Counted from the stretch's first letter, positions 33,010 through 44,470 are shown. The stretch: DNA of 64,000 bases from Tamarix chinensis (GCA_030549775.1 CM060171.1:59392360-59456359); one strand, 5' to 3'. The notes: generated by a model from the sequence alone, not told the origin. Numbers and translations: made by a program.

Positions 33010-34820
33010 TATGCAAGTAACTTAATTAGATTAATATAAATTCATACCCAAAAGCTAAATAAAGGAATTTTTTAAATTTTCTCAAAAATAATAAGAGTCC
33101 ATAATTAAGCGGGAGAGCAGGTGCGAGCAAAATCAAGTATTTGGAAGAAAACTTAAAATGATTCTCTAATCAATATTATTCTAGAAAAGCATTCTCAATA
33201 GTTTTAGAATTTTATCGCAAAATGGTAAAATAAAAAGGAAAACTAAAAATTAAATGGAATTTGTGTTTTTATTTACATGTAATAATATAGAAGCTCGTGC
33301 AGCTTGTAACCTTGATTAGGTAATCAGAGTTCACATGGCATGCATATTTCAATCATCAACTGATTTCAATGTTTGCAAATTATACTCTTGGAAACATACA
33401 TTAGAAGTTCGAAACCCCAATATTCATATTCGAGTGTTACTTTAGTCTTGGAAATATTAATTACAAAATAATATCTTTTAGGGTGAGCAACAATGAATAG
33501 CTTAAAGCCTTACAATTTAAGCTTTTTAGTTTTTGACATGGTAGAGTCGATCTATTCAACAAGTTGATCTATTCAATAAGTTCAAATCTTCAGAGCTCCC
33601 ATTTATACTATTCCAAGATGTGTGGTTTCTAGAACTGGTGTAAGCAAGCCCATGTCTTACGCCTAAACAAAGTATTCACGTACAAAAGAATATTGAAAGT
33701 ATAAAATCATCAATTAAGCCAAACCCAACAACTTATAATTTTAGGTTCATTAGTTCAAATACATAGTCTAAGAAAGGCAGCATGTGACTACTTATCACCT
33801 AAAAAGAGAAACATCCCGAATGAATCCTCCCTTTAGGTGTACTCTAGTTAAACTTAAATATAATTGATATAATAGTTTGTCTAACAATTGCCCTTAGGCA
33901 CTTGTCAAGACTTTAATTTCTTTTCCTAAATGATGTAATTACATGCACTAGTTGACATTATTAAATGTCAATGTTCTTTCTATTTTTAATGTCTTAACAT
34001 AGCCACCTATTAGACTTTATATCATTCAATGAACAAAAATATAGAAGTAGGTCAAATGATATCACAGTAATAATTAATTATAGTATACATATCATTATGA
34101 CAACAATGTTGGAATTACTTTAAGAATGGAACCTCTATGGCCATTTAATCAATTAAATGAATATGATCATCCATGTGATCAAGACACTCAAAGTTAATTA
34201 ATAATAATTATAATAATGATAGTAATGATAACAATAGTAATGGTAGTAATAAAAAAAATATCAATTATGACACTAACATTAGTAAAAGAATAATAATAGC
34301 GCATTGAATTTTTTTCAATTCAAATCAATTCAACAAAAATGAGACGAAGAGAACATAACTATGGGAAGCATTGATGCGTAGACAAAGCATGCAAAAGTAT
34401 TGCCTATGAAGTAGCTTCTTTGATTACGAGCATTAACTAGTTTCCACATAGGTCTCTAATTTTCCGATAATGCATGAGCATACTGACAATTAATGGCTTT
34501 TATGTAGGTCCAAGTGAAAAGAGAGTCTAACAGCTTATAAGCTCCACTGGATTTTCATCCTAAAACCACACACTTATGGCAAAGTCATCTTATTATATTT
34601 TCATTTTTTTTTCATATAGGATAAATTACATGTAGGTTTCAACTTCTTAACACTCCCACTCACATGTGAGTCCCTCTTATGATTGGCAATTCATGAAAGG
34701 CCAAAACCTCTTCATAGTGACTACATCAAGGTTGTTTGGAAACGGGTTTTAAAGATCAAGGCCACAACCTCTTCTAAGCAAATCCGAACAATCAATTTTA
34801 GCAAAAAGAATCACAATGTT
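33010..34820. other. CACTA copy 2 interior, no coding domain recognised
   Basis: AT-rich with stops in all frames. Short ATAATAATGAT runs near 34200-34300. Confidence 0.4.
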
Positions 34821-35470
34821 GACCAATTCTAGAAAATTACTTTCGAAACTAGGGTTTTAGGTCCAAAACATAAGTTGGTCAAATCTTATTAATTTCTTCA
34901 AATTCAAAGTTTAGAAATGCAATTAGACATATTGTATAACATATTGTATAACATATTGTATAATCAATTTAAGAAAATAAGCCAATGATCGATCAAATTT
35001 CAAAACCACAAGAGTTTTGACCAAGAATTTTGATTTCTATTGATTCTGGACAAATTTTTCAAATTGACACTTTCAACCTACAATTAAATACATTTCAAAG
35101 CACCTTACAGAATCAATTGGTAAAAATTGCTTAAAATTGGACGAAGCAGAGCTATACCAATAAATCCTGGTTATAAATCCAAATTTCATAAATCAACCAT
35201 ATACAACACAATCAACCCATCCAAATCAATCATCTAACTCATATATACATAATCTAACAACCAATTTAGCTTATCATAAGCCAATTCACAAATCCGGATA
35301 AAACCCGTAAGAATTTTGATCTAAGAATCCAATTCCAATTAATTTCACACAAAATTTTTAAATTGATACTTCTAACATGAAATTAGATACATTTTAAAGC
35401 ATAATCTAAATTTAATTTATCTAAAATAGCTTAATCGGATAAAACCAAGAAATCCGGATATAGCGGGGGT
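34820..35470 (-). repeat. Diverged tandem repeat, about 150 bp, in CACTA copy 2
   Basis: Inverted counterpart of 12640-13290, with shared words such as TGCTTTAAAATGTATCTAAT and GTCAATTTGAAAAATTT read on -. A 13-bp word containing ACATATTGTATA is tandemly triplicated near 34930-34965. Confidence 0.65.
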
Positions 35471-35619
35471 CACAAATCCAATTTTCAGAAACCAACCATA
35501 ACCAATACAATTAACTATCCCAAATCACTCATACAACACACATATATATATATATATATATAATTAAACAACTAAATTATCTTATCATAAGCTAAATCAT
35601 TTAAAATTAATCAAAATAG

Positions 35620-35990
35620 AAGTTAGGGTTTAAGTATTTATACTAAGCGAATTGCTGTGAAATTGGAGGGAGTGAGGGGTGCTGGAGCGTCGCCGGTGGT
35701 CAAGGAACACTCGCTGGTGACGAGCGGCGCTAGAGGCGGACGGGCGGTGGCACCACGCGGCTGTCCTCGTGCATTGCTGACGGCTGCTGCTGCTGCTCGG
35801 CTGCTGTTGCAATGGAAGACGACGACGACGAGCTAGAGAAGATGTGGTGGTGTGCTCGAGCGGGGGTGGCTAGTGTGGTGGTGCGACCTGGGTTGAAGGT
35901 GCAGAGCAGGAGGAGGCCATGGTCAGGGGTCGAGGGTCGGGGCACAGGGGTCAGGGGCACAGACAGGGGACGGGGCTCGTGAAAAATTAA
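35620..35990 (-). other. GC-rich leader of CACTA copy 2
   Basis: GC-rich block with CAG and GTC triplet runs, equivalent in place to 12120-12480. Overlapping open frames on - are a composition effect; none shows a domain. Probable transcript leader. Confidence 0.5.
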
Positions 35991-36147
35991 AATGGTATAG
36001 GGGCGGGGTAGCAGGCGCGTGGGACATAAATTTGGGTTTATTATTATTATTATTTATTTATTTTAAGTTTAAGGAATTAAGGGGTTTAAGTATTTTTTTA
36101 TTGTATTTTATTTTTTGGATTTTAGAGATTTGAAAAAAAATTATTAT

Positions 36148-36180
36148 AAAATATATATATATATGTGTGTGTGTGTGTAT
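36148..36180. repeat. (TA)n(TG)n microsatellite
   Basis: A TATATATA run passes into GTGTGTGTG. Confidence 0.85.
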
Positions 36181-36194
36181 GGAACTTAAACATT

Positions 36195-36356
36195 TTTAGC
36201 GACTAATAAATTAATAATTAATGATAAAAAATTATATTAGTCGCAATAGATATATTAATAACGACGACTTTTAACAATTATCGTTAATAATATATCAATA
36301 ACGATAAAAAAAATTGGTTGCTAAATTGGTCGTTAATACACCATTTTATTGTAGTG
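36195..36356. mobile_element. End of a second CACTA-type family nested in copy 2
   Basis: Ends CCATTTTATTGTAGTG, a CACTA-type terminus. The inner sequence has AGCGACTAATAAATTAAT, TTAGTCGC, AACGACGA and GGTCGTTAAT words that differ from the CCAACAGATA words of the host element. No partner terminus is seen on the left, so this is either a solo end or a MITE with a lost end. Confidence 0.5.
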
Positions 36357-36656
36357 TAAAATAAATAAATTCAAATAAGGAAATATTTGTTACAAATAAA
36401 TTGTTAAAATGATTTTACTACTTTAAAGAGATTTTATAATAAAAAATAATTTATTTTTGCTAATAAAATATAACTCCATAATAAAATCATAATCACACAA
36501 TGAAGTTATAATTGGAAACAAATTTAAAATATTAAAAAAAAACACACACAATGAAAATGGAAATATATTTTAAATAAAAATCATATAGCTTGTGGAAAAA
36601 GAAATAAAATATCAAAATAATAATTAAAAAAATTGAAAAACATTTGTCTTCCTTAT

Positions 36657-36904
36657 ATACTAATACCAACAGATATATGAGTGGGTATTAGTTTTGTTGG
36701 TATAATGTTACTAATACCCACAGATATAAAAGTAGGCAAAAGATCTGTTGGCATAACATACTATTACCAACAGATAAAAATTTTCTGTAGGGAAAACTTT
36801 CTTCATTGCCCACAAAAAATTATTTGTTGGTATTAGTAACTTTTGCCAACAGAAAAAAATTTGTGACTAAATTTCTGTTGGTACAAGTCATAAATTTTGT
36901 AGTG
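36657..36904. repeat. CACTA copy 2 right subterminal repeats
   Basis: ACCAACAGATATA, CCCACAGATATAAAAG and TCTGTTGGCATAA words leading to the terminus. Confidence 0.75.
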
Positions 36905-37753
36905 TAAAATGGCATTAAAATTAAATATCATAATTAGGTAAAATCTAAAGAAATGGAAAGTAAAACACAAAAGAAAACCTTAACAAACAAAATGAGTGAT
37001 TTGGAAAAACTTTACAAAACCAAGTGGGGAGGAATGGTGGGTTGTGTTGAGAGGAAAGGTGGAGAAATGGTTAGTTGTGCCATTATTAGGGGATGTGCAT
37101 CGATAGGGGAGGCCAAAATAAAAGGGTGGCACGAGTGGGAATGGCCAAAGGTGGAGTGTGGGTTGCGGTTGGTGTGGTCAAATGGTGGGGGCAGTGTTCA
37201 GTTGTTGGTGTCGCAACTAAAAAAGAAAAAGAAAAGGGGTAAGCTATGGTGTAGTTGGTCGAAGGTGAAGTATGGATTACAATGAAAGTTTCTAATGAGT
37301 AATGGTGTGGTGTGATGGTTGTGGCCCCAACCAAGCAGAAAGAAGAAGAGAAAGGGAGTTGAAATTGCTTGTGCCAATTGGAGGGGGTGAGGTGTGGTTG
37401 GTTTAGCTAGTGGTTATGGGGGACTTCAATGTAGGTTGTCATAGGTGGTGGAGATGACTTGGAGTGTTGTTGATGGTAGGTTTTGAGATTGCTTAGCAAA
37501 GGCAAGGAGGAGAAGAAGAAGGAAGAAGATTATGCTTTGATGGTGATGTTTTTGATAAAAAAAAATGGAGGAAGGGAAAGAGTGGCTTAGTGTATGTGTT
37601 GTGTTGTTTTGTGTGTGTGTGTGTGTGTGTATAAATACATGTTCAAGAAGATAGGGTTAGAATTGTATAGAGGAAGATAGTCAATTAGGTCATGACAATT
37701 AACACACGCCAAGCATGGGAGGAGTGGTGGTTTGACTTAAGATTGGATGGGGC
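36905..37753 (-). mobile_element. Long-LTR family member, second part
   Basis: Continues the LTR of 30379-32369 after the CACTA insertion: AT-rich start, then a GA/GT-rich block (36960-37560) typical of the family, then (GT)n at 37608-37632. It stops at the start of the next element, so its own end is missing. The open frame at 36953-37285 is low complexity and is not called a gene. Confidence 0.55.
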
Positions 37754-38474
37754 TGTAACACCCCAAAATTTACTATTTTTTTAAAAAACTGAAGTAATCA
37801 ATTTAAAACCCGTGAATTCTGGGGATGTTACTGTCACACTTAGTACCAAACTGATTCTCTCTTACCATTTGAGTACCAAGTGCTAAGGCTCAGAAAAGAT
37901 TTACATTAAACTCAACCAACAGTTCATAAAAGAACTCAAAAGATCATACGTTAAAAAAAAATCAGAGTACGCATAAATGTTTATGAACCATAATAAGATA
38001 GAAATCAGAGTGCGAAATCAAAGAGGATAAATACCCAATAAAAGGTAATAAATCAAAGAGGATAAATTTGATACAAAATAAATAATAAAAGGAAATAGAA
38101 TCACATAAAGACTGAAATATGGCCACAACTCTCAAACCTTGAGCCAAAATAAGCTCAACACACAACCCCGACTAGATGTCTCGCCCACCTGCACAAAGTC
38201 AAAAGGGCATACTACTCATGGGAATGAGCAGCACCCATGAAACGGGTGATCGAGTAAGGTAACCGAGAACTAAGACCAATACATAATAGCACATAAAGAA
38301 CGCAGAATAATAATAATAAAACATAAGACCAACATGATAACATAAATGCATGCGACCATTCAGGTAAAAGTATAAAGGCCCAAATATAATCCAATTCAAT
38401 TCCTTAATTAATCTCTGATCAAAAGTCGATTCACACCATCATTTTTATCAAATCCATGTGAGTACAGAAGCCCC

Positions 38475-38815
38475 CACTATTATAGCTGGTGGATCGGAGA
38501 CACATAGGGTATCATACCCTAACCACTATTATAGCCGGTGGATCGGAGACATATAGGACTACGTGTCCTAACCACTATTCCTAACCGGTGGATCGGTTAG
38601 CCCTGGCTCGAATGGTTCCACTGTAAGTAATTAGTATCTTTTAAGTGCTTTAGCAAAACTCTGGTTTGTGATCACTAAGCTCGGGAACCCCCACTATTAT
38701 AACCGGTGGATCGGTCACACATAGGAAATCATGTCCTAACCACTATCATAACTGGTGGATCGGTCACACATAGGGTAAAAACCCTAACCACTATTCCGAA
38801 CCGGTAGATCGGATG
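38475..38815 (-). repeat. Six-unit stem-loop repeat in the LTR
   Basis: Two groups of three units. Each unit starts CCACTATTATAGCCGGTGG (or a close variant) with GATCGG after it, and four of the units carry a short palindrome between them: TAGGGTATCATACCCTA (38505), TAGGACTACGTGTCCTA (38554), TAGGAAATCATGTCCTA (38722), TAGGGTAAAAACCCTA (38771). The stems differ in sequence but keep pairing. The first palindrome recurs exactly in the other LTR at 44419-44435. Confidence 0.88.
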
Positions 38816-39229
38816 GTCCCGTCTCAACGATACTCTACTTTAAATAATTAATGTTTTAAGTATCTTATTCAGAAACTTTCATTCTAGACATGCATGAATC
38901 ATTTCCTTTACACTTCACACATCACAAATCAGAAATTCCACAATCATAATTACACTTTAATCACCAAATGCACATGATAACACAAAAATTCCAAGCAACC
39001 ACAACAAACCCTAATTGTCCACACAAAGCCTAGTTTGATCTCTTACAGACCCTCATATAACTCCACATACTATTTTTCACCCAAAATGTTCAAACACTCA
39101 AATAACTCTTACCTTATCTACCTCGTATCCCAAATCCACCTTCCATACGCAAACTTCACTCCCATGCAAACTTTACACATCCCATTCAACCTTTCAAACT
39201 TTTCATGCAAACCCTAAATCCCATGCGAT

Positions 39230-39625
39230 CATTAACTCCCATGCAAAACCTTAACTCCACCATGCAAACCCTAATACCACCATACAAACATTAATACCAC
39301 CATGCTACTATTAATACCACTATGAAAACCATAATACCACCATGCAAACCCTAATACCACTATGTAACCATTAACACCACCATGCAACCATTAATACCAC
39401 CATACAACCATTAATACCACTATACGACCATTAATACCACCATGCAAATCCTAATACCACTATACAACCATTAACACCACCATGCAGCCATTAATACCAC
39501 CATACAACCATTAATACCACTGTATGACCATTAATACCACCATGCAACCATTAATACCATCATACAAACCCTAATACCACCATGTAAACCCTAATACCAC
39601 CATGCAACATTACCACCATGGAAAC
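39230..39625 (-). repeat. 20-bp minisatellite in LTR
   Basis: About 19 units of CCATTAATACCACCATGCAA with variants such as AAACCCTAATACCACCATG. Confidence 0.9.
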
Positions 39626-39639
39626 CCTAATTCCGCTAT

Positions 39640-40010
39640 ACAAAACCCAAGATTCCATTATATAAAACCCTAAATTCAATCCACATAAAACCAAAGATTC
39701 ATCCATATCAAACCCTATAATAGATCCTCTTATACAAAACCATCAATTAAATTCTTCCATACAAGACCATAAATTAGATTCTCCCATATAAAACCATAAA
39801 TTATATTCTCCCACACAAAAACATAAATTCGAGTCTCCCATATAAAAGCATAAATTATATTTTCCCATTTAACACCATAAATTGGATTCTCCTATACAAA
39901 ACCATAAATTAGATTCCCACATATAAAACTATAAATTATATTCTCCCACGTAAAACCATAAAAATCATAAATCAGATTCTCCCATTTGAAACCCTAAAAT
40001 TTTCCATTTT
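39640..40010 (-). repeat. 27-bp minisatellite in LTR
   Basis: About 10 to 12 units of CCATAAATTAGATTCTCCCA followed by TATAAAA, directly after the 20-bp array. Confidence 0.88.
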
Positions 40011-40479
40011 ATTCTTCCGCTCATGAATCATTAAAACAATTAGGTCAACTCACATCCTTTGGTCAAACTCTTTCCCCATCCTCCTTTTTCATCCTTTCTC
40101 CCACATAAACCACATCAACGCCCTCGCATGTATGTCTTATAGGGTCACAACACATATCATCATACATACATAATACACATGCCATATAAACACACAAAAA
40201 CATACTTCAACTCCACATCATACCACATACAAAATAATTAATAATGATAAACATAGGATACATAGCATGTGAAGCACATAATGCATATAAACACACAAAA
40301 GGCCTTAGCATCCCTTACCTAAAACGACACCGGTCTTGGAGCATGCTCCTACGCTTCCTTAGGGCTTTGACTGGTTTCACCTATTATGAGGGAAAAGCTA
40401 AAATTAGACTCCCTCCTATCAAAAATACTATTAATCACTAACTTAATATAAGACTAGGCCTTTGATAAAATATTAAACT

Positions 40480-41004
40480 AATAATAGCAAAAATACCAAA
40501 AATAATATCAATATTAATATCAACAAAAATAATAAAATAGTAACAATAATAATAAAAAGGACATTACTCAAAAACATAGTGAAATAAAGGATTTAGCCCC
40601 TTTACTAAAATAATTCTAATAATAACAATATTAGTAAAATAAATAACCAAATTTAGTAATAATAATAGTGATAAAAAATAATAATAATGATAAAAACCAT
40701 AATAATATTGTAATAATAATAATAATAATCATAATGGTAATAATAGTAAGGATAATATTTGAAGATAAAAAGAAATAGGGTTTCCACCCTACATTGAGTA
40801 ATAATAACTTAATACATAATAATAATAACATTAATAAGAATAAATACTAAAAATAATAAAAATACTAATAACCCTAATAATAATAAGACATGATATTCAG
40901 AATACTACTACTAAAATTTAAAATAAGCACAATAGGGTTTCAACCCTATATAAAATAATAATTCTAACACTTGAAAATAATAATAATGATAGTAATAATA
41001 CTAA

Positions 41005-41048
<44 letters not shown>

Positions 41049-41174
41049 CTAGTAGTACTAAACAACAACAACAACAACAACAACAATAACAATAATAACA
41101 TTATTAACAACACTAATGGTAAAATAGTTGTATAAATAATAATGGAATAAGAATAATAGAAAATTGAAATAGGA

Positions 41175-41207
<33 letters not shown>

Positions 41208-41400
41208 GACATATTAATATTAATAATAGTAATAATAGAAATAATAAAGGTAATAGTGCTAAAATCGAATTAAAAATTAAAATAGGGCTTCAACCCTCAA
41301 AAGAAAAATAATAAAAACATTAATATTAATAACAATAATAATACATATTAAAAATGTAAATAATAATAATAATAATATGATTTATATTAGAATAATTGAA
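40480..41400. repeat. Trinucleotide-rich region: (AAT)n, (TAG)n, (CAA)n
   Basis: Many short AATAAT runs, a (TAG)n run at about 41006-41062, then (CAA)n to 41090 and further (AAT)n. No gene. Confidence 0.88.
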
Positions 41401-41429
41401 ATACAATAATTCAAGGCTTGTAAAAATAG

Positions 41430-42680
41430 GGAAAAGGGTTGAGAGGGTCTAGGTTCAAGTTTAGGATGGCAGGGATAGGCGGCACCAGCGGTGGTGCACT
41501 GCGGCGGCCTGAAAAAGAGAAAAAAAAAGGGAAAAGTTGAATGCTGGGAAAAAGATAGGGAGAATGGAGGTGGAAGTTGGGCTGTTTAAGAATGCCCAGA
41601 GGGAGAGGAGTAGAATGGCGGCGGCGGTGGCTGAATGGAGGAGAAAAAGAGAAAGAGAGGAGGAGAGGGAGGGAGAGGAAAAGAGTGGTAGGGGAAGGCA
41701 AAGGAGGGTCTGCAAAAGAGAATGGAAGGTGAAAGAAGTGGCGAAAGCGGCGGAAGAGGTGGCTAAGGGTGGTGCAAAGGGTGGCGGAGGCAGAAAATAA
41801 GGTTGATCGGGAAGACTAATTCACACAGCCGAAGTGGCTTGTGCAGGAGAAATTGAATGGGATAGATGATTTGGTTAGCTAAAGGGAGGAGCAAGGAAGA
41901 GTTTGGTGGCCAGATATGACGGCTAAGTTGGCGTACGAGGCAGTGATGGAAAGGTCGGGAAGAGTTGGGTTTCAGAAAAAAAACTCAATTATAGACCGGA
42001 TATGGGGTATTTATAGGAGGAAATGGTGGGTTAGGTCAAAGGGGGAGAATGGGAGGATCGGCAGGTTAGTTGGGCACGCCGGCGGCGATGGTTGCAGGCG
42101 AAATTCAAAGAGAACGTGGCAGGCAGTTGGCTGGGAAAAAAGGGAAATGTGCAAGGAGAGGGGAATGGGCAGGCAGGTGTGGTCTATGAGTCGACGTCAA
42201 GAGAGGGGGAGGAAAACGACCGGTCAAAACTGGCATAACCAGCAACGAGATTTTTGGAGGTGGTGGCAGAGGTTGCAGGTCGAACGTGGCTGGGGAAGGA
42301 GGAAGAAGAAGATGGGTGGAAGAATCAACGGTTCGAGGGAGAAAAGAAGGAAGAGAAAAGAAGAGGAGACCGAGCGGTCCAGCTACGATGGGGTGGACGT
42401 TTAAGTGAAACGCTGCTTGGAAAAAGGTCGGAAGAACGGGACGGCAGAGCGGGCTGGGGTGCGGCTAAATGTTTTTAAATCAAATGATGTGTTTTGAAGG
42501 TAAAAGAGGCGAGACGCGGCGCAAAACTCTAGGCTGCCAAAAGAGTAAGGAAAGGAAGGATTGGTCCGCAGGAAGGCGGGCCTAATCAGAGAGGAAAAGA
42601 AGAAGAAAGAAAAAGAATGAAAAAGAATGAAAAAGGAAGAAAGAAACAGAAAAAGGAAAAAGAAAAAGAGAAAAATAATG
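41430..42680 (-). other. GA-rich block of the long LTR
   Basis: Purine-rich on + and less AT-rich than its surroundings. The longest frame (41916-42404, +) encodes an Arg/Gly/Trp-rich chain with no domain and is not called a gene. Equivalent blocks occur in the other LTRs of the family. Confidence 0.55.
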
Positions 42681-43110
42681 GTTTAGGTTGATTAAATTAA
42701 TTGGGATATTTAGGAAATTTAAAAATAATAATATTTAAATAAAATAATATTTAAACCCCTTTTTAGGCTAAAATAGGACTTTTAAAAGATTTTTCATAAT
42801 TTCCATTTTAATTAGCAAAACACCCTAAATTTTCTCCAATTAAATTATTTATAAAATTCTTATTAATTTGAAACTATTTTATCATTCTTATATTAAATAA
42901 AATAATTTATTTAATTAATTTTTAAAATAAAATCTTTAATTAGCTAAAATACTCAAATTTCCTATAATTAAAATACTTATAAATTTCTTATTAATTTTCC
43001 CTAATTAATTTCCTTTTATTTTAATAAAATTAATTAATTTAATTAATTTTTATAATAAAATATTATTTAATAATAAATAATAAAATTAAAATTTTCAGGG
43101 CATTTCATCA

Positions 43111-43125
43111 CTACCCCTTTAAAAA
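43111..43125 (-). promoter_or_regulatory. Polypurine tract of the long-LTR element
   Basis: On - TTTTTAAAGGGGTAG directly before the LTR start TGATGAAATG. Confidence 0.65.
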
Positions 43126-43499
43126 CAGACTTCGCCCCCGAAGTCTCCGAGAGGGCCTAGGGTTAGGGTCGAAAGGTTCTAAGGAAAAAGGGACACCAAA
43201 CGAATGATAATACTTATAAAAACTACCCCCTTAAGAATAAATATAATAAGGAATCTACCCTTAGATTCTCACAGTGGCCAGAATCAAAACGCTTAAAAAT
43301 GAAAGTCCTTTGGGATAAAAAAAAATGATTGGAAACCAATGAAAAATTTATAATTCGAATTCATTTTGAAAATGATACTACTTTTAGTATCAACTTAAAT
43401 AGATTAAAAACAGAAGAAAGGTCGAAACATAATTTAAAATCCAATAAAAAATTTCATAAACAAAATTTATTTTTGAAAATGAGCAGAGTCAAAAGGATC

Positions 43500-43655
43500 G
43501 ACCACTCTGATACCAAAATTGTGGTATCAGCTTAAAAACTTTAAAAACAAAAGGGTGTGGTCGATGCCAGCTTCGATACCAACTTGTGGTATCAGCTTAA
43601 AAATTTTAAAATCGAAAGAGCGTGATCGAAAGGATCAACCGCTATAATACCAACT
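43500..43655 (-). repeat. Triplicated primer-binding region
   Basis: Three copies on + of CTCTGATACCAAAATTGTGG, CTTCGATACCAACTTGTGG and CTATAATACCAACTTGTAA. The last abuts the LTR and is the functional position (on - TTGGTATTATAGC). The first two are followed by TATCAGCTTAAAAA, making a GATACCAA...TTGTGGTATC palindrome. Confidence 0.75.
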
Positions 43656-44470
43656 TGTAACACCCCAAAATTCACTAATTTTTTTTAAAAAGTAGAAGTA
43701 ATCAATTTAAAATCCGTGAATTCTGGAGATGTTACCGCCACACTTAGTACCAAACCGATTCTCTCCGACCGTTTCAGTACCAAGTGCTAAGGCTAAGAAA
43801 AGATTTACATTAAACTGAACCAACAGTTCATAAAAGAACTCAAAAGATCATTCGTTAAAAAAAATCATAGTACGCATAAACGTTTATAAACCATAATAAG
43901 ATAGAAATCAGAGTGCTAAATCAAAGAGGATAAATACCCAATACAAGGTAATAAATCAAAGAGGATAAATTCGATACAAAAGAAATAATAAAAGGTAATA
44001 GAATCACATAAAGACTGAAATATGGCCACAACTCTCGAACCTTAAGCCAAAACAAGCTCAACATACAACCCCGACCGATGTCCCTCCCACCTGCACAAAG
44101 TTAGAAGGGCATACTACTTGTGGGAATGAGCAGCACCCATGAAATGGGTGATCAGTACGCTACGTACTGAGTAAGATAACCGAGCACTAAGGCCAACACA
44201 TAATAGCACATAAAGAACGTAGAATAATAATAAAGCATAAGACCAACATGATAACATAAATACATGTGACCATTCAGAAAAAATTATAAGGGCCTAAATA
44301 TAATCCAATTCAATTCCTTAATTAATCTCTGATCAAAAGTCGATTCACACCATACTTTTTATCAAATCCATGTGAGTATGGAAGCCCCCACTATTATAGC
44401 CAGTGGATTGGAGGAACATAGGGTATCATACCCTAACCACTATTATAGACGGTGGATTAGATGCGCATAA
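43656..44470 (-). repeat. 5' LTR of the long-LTR element, truncated
   Basis: Aligned with 37754-38560: GTAATCAATTTAAAATCCGT, AGTACCAAGTGCTAAGGCT and the hairpin TAGGGTATCATACCCTA at 44419 are all kept. Similarity stops inside the second stem-loop unit at about 44470. Confidence 0.82.

Larger units (their letters stand above)
32370..36904 (-). mobile_element. CACTA transposon (copy 2), non-autonomous
   Basis: 4,535 bp. Ends CACTACAAAATAATTCACTT and AAGTCATAAATTTTGTAGTG (as written on +) with a perfect TAA duplication. Subterminal CCAACAGATA and CCCACAGATA repeats at both sides. Internal parts are shared with copy 1 but inverted: final exon 32919-33000, 150-bp repeats 34820-35470, GC-rich leader 35620-35990. 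So transcription runs on -. No transposase domain is visible. Confidence 0.88.
37754..43110 (-). repeat. 3' LTR of the long-LTR element
   Basis: On + the order is TGTAACACCCC terminus, GGGAATGAGCAGCACC (38221), hairpin block (38475-38815), 20-bp and 27-bp minisatellites (39230-40000), trinucleotide-rich region (40480-41400), GA-rich block (41430-42680), AT-rich end, and CATTTCATCA. Confidence 0.75.
43111..43655 (-). other. Internal region of the long-LTR element, non-coding
   Basis: 545 bp between polypurine tract and primer site. The only sizeable frame (43329-43535, +) is on the wrong strand and has no domain. The right half consists of three related copies of the primer-site region. Confidence 0.7.
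37754..44470 (-). mobile_element. Non-coding LTR retrotransposon with a very long LTR
   Basis: Two directly repeated LTR copies begin TGTAACACCCCAAAATT at 37754 and 43656 and stay closely similar for about 800 bp. Left of the second copy is a tRNA-Met-type primer site, so the element reads on -. The left copy ends CATTTCATCA at 43110, next to a + strand CTACCCCTTT that is on - a polypurine tract. This gives a LTR of 5,357 bp, an internal part of only 545 bp without coding capacity, and a right LTR truncated at about 44470. Non-coding elements with LTRs over 4 kb are known in plants as LARDs, but LARD internals are usually kilobases long. Confidence 0.75.

Noticed and set aside
39230..40010. 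Interstitial telomere repeat, because AAACCCTAA recurs
   Set aside because: The repeat unit is 20 bp with CCACCATGCA, not a 7-bp telomere unit; AAACCCTAA is only a variant of part of it.
41916..42404. 162-residue ORF, the second longest on + in the window
   Set aside because: It lies in the GA-rich block of the long LTR; Arg/Gly/Trp-rich, no recognisable domain, and other frames overlap it.
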